Source: Phycisphaerales bacterium (GTDB taxonomy: Bacteria > Planctomycetota > Phycisphaerae > Tepidisphaerales > Tepidisphaeraceae). From it: DNA of 7,715 nt. Shown here in pieces: positions 4,572-7,715 of the stretch. A model generated the notes under the pieces. That model saw only the letters and a program-made list of their open reading frames with translations. It was not told where the DNA came from and did not search any database. Position 1 is the first letter of the stretch; the number at the start of each line of letters is the position of its first letter. The position numbers and the translations under genes were made by a program. The stretch is taken from the NCBI GenBank assembly GCA_028288905.1, contig JAQGHJ010000506.1, positions 1-7,715 on the forward strand. Direction: 5' to 3'.

Positions 4572-5957
4572 CTATTTGATGATCTGCGACATGTTGAACA
4601 CCGGCAGCAGCATACCGACGACGATCGTGCCGATGATCGATGCCATCACGAACAGCAACAGCGGCTCGGTGATCGCCACGAGCATCCGGAGCTGGCGGTC
4701 GAGGTCGGCCTCGTAGCTGGCGGCGAGCCGGAGCAGCTCCTTGTCGAGCCGTCCGGTCTCCTCGGACACGGCCAGCGTCTCGACGACGCTCGCCGGGAAC
4801 AGCCGGGGGCTGGCCCGCAGGCTCTCGCTCAGGGCCTCGCCCCGCTGGACCTCGTCGATCGCGTTGCTGACCGTGTCGCTCAGCGTCTGGTTGCCGATCG
4901 CCTCGCGGGCGGTACGGAGGGACGCGATCAGCGGCACGCCGGACCCGACTAGGGTCCCGAGCATCCGGCAGAACCGCACGAGCGCGAAGTGGGCGACGAC
5001 CCGCCCGAGCACCGGGGCGGCGAGCGTGACCCGCTCGATCTGCCGCCGGCCGACGTCCGTCCCGCTCAGCCGCTTGAATCCGAACGCCCCGGCGACGAGG
5101 GCGGCCAGCACGTACAGCCCGTAGTCGCGGCAGACGTTGCTGACCCCGATGACGAACACGGTGATGGTCGGCAGGTTGTCGCCGAACTCCTTGAAGATGC
5201 CGCTGAACCGGGGGATGAACCAGGTGAGCAGGAACACCACGACGCCGGTCGCGAACACGCCGAGGATGACCGGGTAGATCATCGCCGCCTTCACCTTGCC
5301 CTTGAGGTCGGCCTCGCGGGTGCGGAAGTCGGTGATCTGCTGGAGGACGACGTCGAGGAACCCGCCCTGCTCGCCCGCCCGGACCATCGCGACGTACACG
5401 CTCGTGAACGCCTTGGGATACTTGGCCATCGCGTCGGCCAGGGCGGTGCCGCCGACCACGTCGTCGTGGACGGCCGTCCAGAGGGCCTTGGCGGACGGGT
5501 TCGACGCCTCCCGCTTGAGCAGCGACAGCGACCGGGCGAGCGACACGCCGCCGGCCAGCAGGTTCGCCAGGTCGCGTGTGAACCCCTCGACCAGCTTCGG
5601 CTTGACCTTGTCCGGGTTGGCCGCGGACGAGAACAACCCCGAGAGCGATGACGTCGCCGCCGGCCGAGCCGGCTGGGGTTTGGCGGCCGACTTCGCTGCG
5701 GCGGCCTTGGCGGGGACGGCGGTTTTACCGTTGGCGGCTCCGGGCCTCGGCGGTGCGGGCCGAGCCGGGGCCGCCTTCGGCGGCGGTGCGACGACGGCTG
5801 CGGCGGCCCCTCGGCCACCCGCCTGCTCGTTGACCTTCACCGGGTGGAGACCCTGGCGCGTCACTTGGGCGATGGCCGCCGCCCGGGTGTCGGCGCTGAG
5901 CGTCCCGTTCGTCCGCTTGCCGGAACGGTTGATGGCGGTGTAAGCGAAGGTGGCCAT
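4572..5957 (-). CDS. gspF: Type II secretion inner-membrane platform protein GspF
   Basis: Polytopic inner-membrane protein that couples GspE to pseudopilus assembly. It is 461 residues long, against about 400 for typical family members. The N-terminus (MATFAYTAINRSGKR...G) is the standard cytoplasmic segment. Two T2SSF repeats follow. The first spans about 120-250 and carries the AGEQGGFLD signature near 194-202. The second spans about 323-455 and carries SEETGRLDKEL near 398-408. Predicted membrane segments lie at about 226-248, 265-293 and 427-455. The extra length is an Ala/Pro/Lys-rich linker at about 47-105, placed between the N-terminal segment and repeat 1. The ATG at 5957 is chosen because MATFAYTA is the conserved family start. 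No clear Shine-Dalgarno sequence precedes it. It lies between gspE and gspG, as in classical operons. Confidence 0.96.
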   Translation of the reverse strand: MATFAYTAINRSGKRTNGTLSADTRAAAIAQVTRQGLHPVKVNEQAGGRGAAAAVVAPPPKAAPARPAPPRPGAANGKTAVPAKAAAAKSAAKPQPARPAATSSLSGLFSSAANPDKVKPKLVEGFTRDLANLLAGGVSLARSLSLLKREASNPSAKALWTAVHDDVVGGTALADAMAKYPKAFTSVYVAMVRAGEQGGFLDVVLQQITDFRTREADLKGKVKAAMIYPVILGVFATGVVVFLLTWFIPRFSGIFKEFGDNLPTITVFVIGVSNVCRDYGLYVLAALVAGAFGFKRLSGTDVGRRQIERVTLAAPVLGRVVAHFALVRFCRMLGTLVGSGVPLIASLRTAREAIGNQTLSDTVSNAIDEVQRGEALSESLRASPRLFPASVVETLAVSEETGRLDKELLRLAASYEADLDRQLRMLVAITEPLLLFVMASIIGTIVVGMLLPVFNMSQIIK

Positions 5958-6239
5958 GGGGGCTCGGGGGTCGGGCGGACGCGGCGAAATCGGGTTGGCG
6001 ACGGCGGCGTATTCACCTCTCCCTCCGGGAGAGGTCGTCGGGGCGCAGCCCCGGCGGGTGAGGGTGAACTTCGAAGCGGCTCAGTGCTATCGAGCCCGGT
6101 GGTCGGCGAACTCGGGGCCACTTCGACGTTCACCCTCACCCCGCCCTCTCCCGGAGGGACAGGGAGAGTCCCGCCGGGCTTTCGGGGCAGCCGTTTCGGG
6201 TGCGAGGTCGTGGCGATAGCGGATGTCAGTCGGCGGGCG
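5958..6239. other. gspE-gspF spacer, 282 bp
   Basis: This gap is unusually long for gspE-gspF, which are normally adjacent or overlapping. Most of it is taken up by an inverted-repeat element at 6016-6168. The remaining flanks are GC-rich, and I see no credible gene, promoter or Shine-Dalgarno sequence in front of the gspF ATG. Small open frames here lack family signatures. Confidence 0.6.
6016..6168. repeat. Long imperfect inverted repeat (MITE-like or interspersed palindromic element)
   Basis: The left arm 6016-6076 and right arm 6121-6168 are reverse complements over about 45 bases. Both share CCCTCCGGGAGAGG and GGGTGAGGGTGAAC-type blocks, and they are separated by a 44-nt centre. The left arm has an extra internal GGGGC-GCA-GCCCC hairpin at 6040-6052. 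Each arm also folds alone: CCTCTCCC at 6016-6023 pairs with GGGAGAGG at 6027-6034, and CTCTCCC at 6146-6152 pairs with GGGAGAG at 6162-6168. No target-site duplication is evident. The motif style resembles palindromic intergenic repeats scattered through several GC-rich bacterial genomes. A mobile origin is inference. Confidence 0.8.
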
Positions 6240-7715
6240 TCACGCCCCCGCCCCCACCGCCACTTCGGCTTCCGCCGCGGCCGCGGACTCGACGGCGGAC
6301 ATGCCGACGGCGACGTCCTCGTCCTTCGTCATCCGCATGACCTCCTCGACGGTCGTCCGGCCCTCGCCGACCAAGCGCCAGCCGTCCTCGCGGAGGCTCT
6401 TCATCCCCTGCCGGACGGCCACCTTGCGGATGTCCCGGCTGCTGCTGCGGGACAGGACCAGCGACCGGACCTCGTCAGTCACCGGCATCATCTCGAACAC
6501 GCCCTGCCGCCCGCGGTACCCGGTGTTCTGGCAGTGCCGGCACCCCTTGCCGCGGTACAGCGTCGCCGGCACGTCCTCGTTCAGCTCGCCGACGAGCTTG
6601 TTGTACTCCGCCCGCGGCATCTCTTCCTTGCAGTGCTTGCAGATCAGCCGCACGAGCCGCTGGGCCGCGATCAGCTCGACCGACGACGCGACGAGGTACG
6701 GCTCGACGCCCATGTCGATGAGCCGGGTGGTGGCACCGGGGGCGTCGTTCGTGTGCAGCGTGCTGAAGACCAAGTGGCCCGTGAGCGACGCCTCGATGGC
6801 GATCTGCGCGGTCTCCTTGTCCCGAATCTCACCGATCAGGCAGACGTCCGGGTCGTGCCGCAGGATGGCCCGGAGGCCGGCCCCGAACGTCAGGCCGGCC
6901 TTGGTGTTCACCTGGATCTGGTTGATCCCCCGCATCTGGTACTCGACCGGGTCCTCGATCGTGACGATCTTGAGGTCCGCGTTGTTGATCTTGCCGAGGG
7001 CGGCGTACAGCGTGGTCGTCTTGCCGCTGCCGGTCGGGCCGGTCACCAGGATGATGCCGTGCGGCAGGTCCAGGACGTGGCCCCAGATCGCGTTGTCCCG
7101 GGCGCTCATGCCCAGGTGCTCGAGCCCGAGCGTCGTCTCGCCGCGGTCGAGGATCCGGAGCACGACCGCCTCGCCGTGGATCATCGGGATGACGCTCACG
7201 CGCAGGTCGATCTCCCGCCCGGCCACCCGCAGCCGGATGCGGCCGTCCTGCGGGATCCGCTTCTCGGCGATGTCCAGGTGGCTCAGGATCTTGATCCGGC
7301 TGACGATCGCCGCGTGGTACTTGCGGAGCCGGGGCGGGACCGGGGCCTCGACAAGCACGCCGTCCGTGCGGTACCGGATCCGGAGCTGGTTCTCGAACGG
7401 CTCGATGTGGACGTCCGTCGCCCGGACCTCCAGCGCCTCGGCCATGATCTGGTTGACGAACTTGATGATCGACGAGTCCTGCGCCGCCGCGGCCGCGTCG
7501 GCCGTCAGGTCCAGGTCGTCCCCCTCCTCGATCACCTTGATGTCGTCGTCGTCCGCCCCGAGCCCCTGGATGGTGTCGGCCCCGACGCCGAGCACCCGCT
7601 TGGTCGCCCGGTCGATCTCCCGGGCGGTGGCGATCGCCGGCCGCAGCTCCAGCCCGGTCGCCATCCGCAGCTCGTCGAGCGGGCCGGAATCGAACACCCG
7701 ACAGGTCGCGACCCG
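6240..7715 (-). CDS. gspE: Type II secretion ATPase GspE, 5' end cut by window edge
   Basis: Cytoplasmic hexameric ATPase that powers pseudopilus assembly through GspF. Numbering from the GTG at 7697: a Walker A motif GPTGSGKT at 220-227, an aspartate box (TIEDPVEY) around 246-253, a Walker B region DPDVCLIGEIRD at 282-293 with the expected Glu290, and a histidine box (STLHTNDAPGATTR) at 312-325. A four-cysteine zinc site follows (C353, C356, C386, C389), typical of GspE. An acidic linker at about 49-64 separates the N-terminal domain from the ATPase core. The frame stays open through the six codons upstream of the GTG to the edge, and the first visible residues (FDSGPLDEL...TGLELRP) match the middle of the N-terminal GspE domain, so the true start lies outside the window. 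After the usual EEVMRMT ending there is an Ala/Val/Glu-rich tail of about 27 residues. PilB is the main alternative; the GspG-K neighbours favour GspE. Confidence 0.97.
   Translation of the reverse strand, partial: RVATCRVFDSGPLDELRMATGLELRPAIATAREIDRATKRVLGVGADTIQGLGADDDDIKVIEEGDDLDLTADAAAAAQDSSIIKFVNQIMAEALEVRATDVHIEPFENQLRIRYRTDGVLVEAPVPPRLRKYHAAIVSRIKILSHLDIAEKRIPQDGRIRLRVAGREIDLRVSVIPMIHGEAVVLRILDRGETTLGLEHLGMSARDNAIWGHVLDLPHGIILVTGPTGSGKTTTLYAALGKINNADLKIVTIEDPVEYQMRGINQIQVNTKAGLTFGAGLRAILRHDPDVCLIGEIRDKETAQIAIEASLTGHLVFSTLHTNDAPGATTRLIDMGVEPYLVASSVELIAAQRLVRLICKHCKEEMPRAEYNKLVGELNEDVPATLYRGKGCRHCQNTGYRGRQGVFEMMPVTDEVRSLVLSRSSSRDIRKVAVRQGMKSLREDGWRLVGEGRTTVEEVMRMTKDEDVAVGMSAVESAAAAEAEVAVGAGA

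Noticed and set aside
4989..5651. Plus-strand open frame of 220 codons opposite gspF
   Set aside because: Asp/Glu/Arg/Val-rich shadow frame antisense to gspF, without domain signature.
5861..6139. Small minus-strand open frame in the gspE-gspF spacer
   Set aside because: It overlaps the start of gspF and reads through the inverted repeat. The product is Pro/Ser/Arg low complexity with no family resemblance.
6240..7697. gspE starting at the GTG at 7697 as a complete gene
   Set aside because: The frame is open to the window edge, and the first visible residues align with the interior of the N-terminal GspE domain, so the gene is cut by the window.

Overview
The window holds one minus-strand run of seven type II secretion system (T2SS, general secretory pathway) genes. 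In transcription order, from the right edge to the left, they are gspE (5' end cut by the window), gspF, gspG, gspH, gspI, gspJ and gspK. This is the classical order: cytoplasmic ATPase, inner-membrane platform protein, major pseudopilin, then the four minor pseudopilins that form the pseudopilus tip. No other protein-coding gene is supported. The large plus-strand open frames are GC-driven shadows of these genes.

The DNA is very GC-rich. Most genes lack a clear Shine-Dalgarno sequence; gspG is the clear exception. The pseudopilins have long Arg/Pro-rich leaders ending in RRSAFTLIE or RRGFTLIE, and the spacers carry interspersed palindromic and short tandem repeats. Together this suggests a planctomycete, probably of the Gemmata type. 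That is inferred from style, not from a marker gene.

Layout: 1-123 is non-coding sequence downstream of gspK with a short TTCGTG tandem motif. gspK is 124-1581, gspJ 1659-2408 and gspI 2471-2947. A spacer at 2948-3146 contains a near-perfect 37-bp inverted repeat. gspH is 3147-3746 and gspG 3821-4276. A 295-bp spacer at 4277-4571 carries the strong gspG ribosome-binding site. gspF is 4572-5957. A 282-bp spacer at 5958-6239 contains a second, different long inverted repeat. gspE runs from 6240 to the right edge.

How the genes would work together: GspE hydrolyses ATP at the cytoplasmic face and, through the membrane protein GspF, drives addition of processed GspG subunits to a periplasmic pseudopilus. 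GspH, GspI, GspJ and GspK would initiate and cap it. GspC, GspD, GspL, GspM and the prepilin peptidase GspO are not in this window.

I see no evidence for a wholly new system. The most unusual feature is the link between short repeats and this operon. Low-copy 7- or 8-bp tandem repeats lie inside the leader-peptide codons of gspH, gspJ and gspK. The start codons of these same three genes each lie in the loop of an inverted repeat, and a shared 13-mer occurs just after two stop codons and inside one leader.
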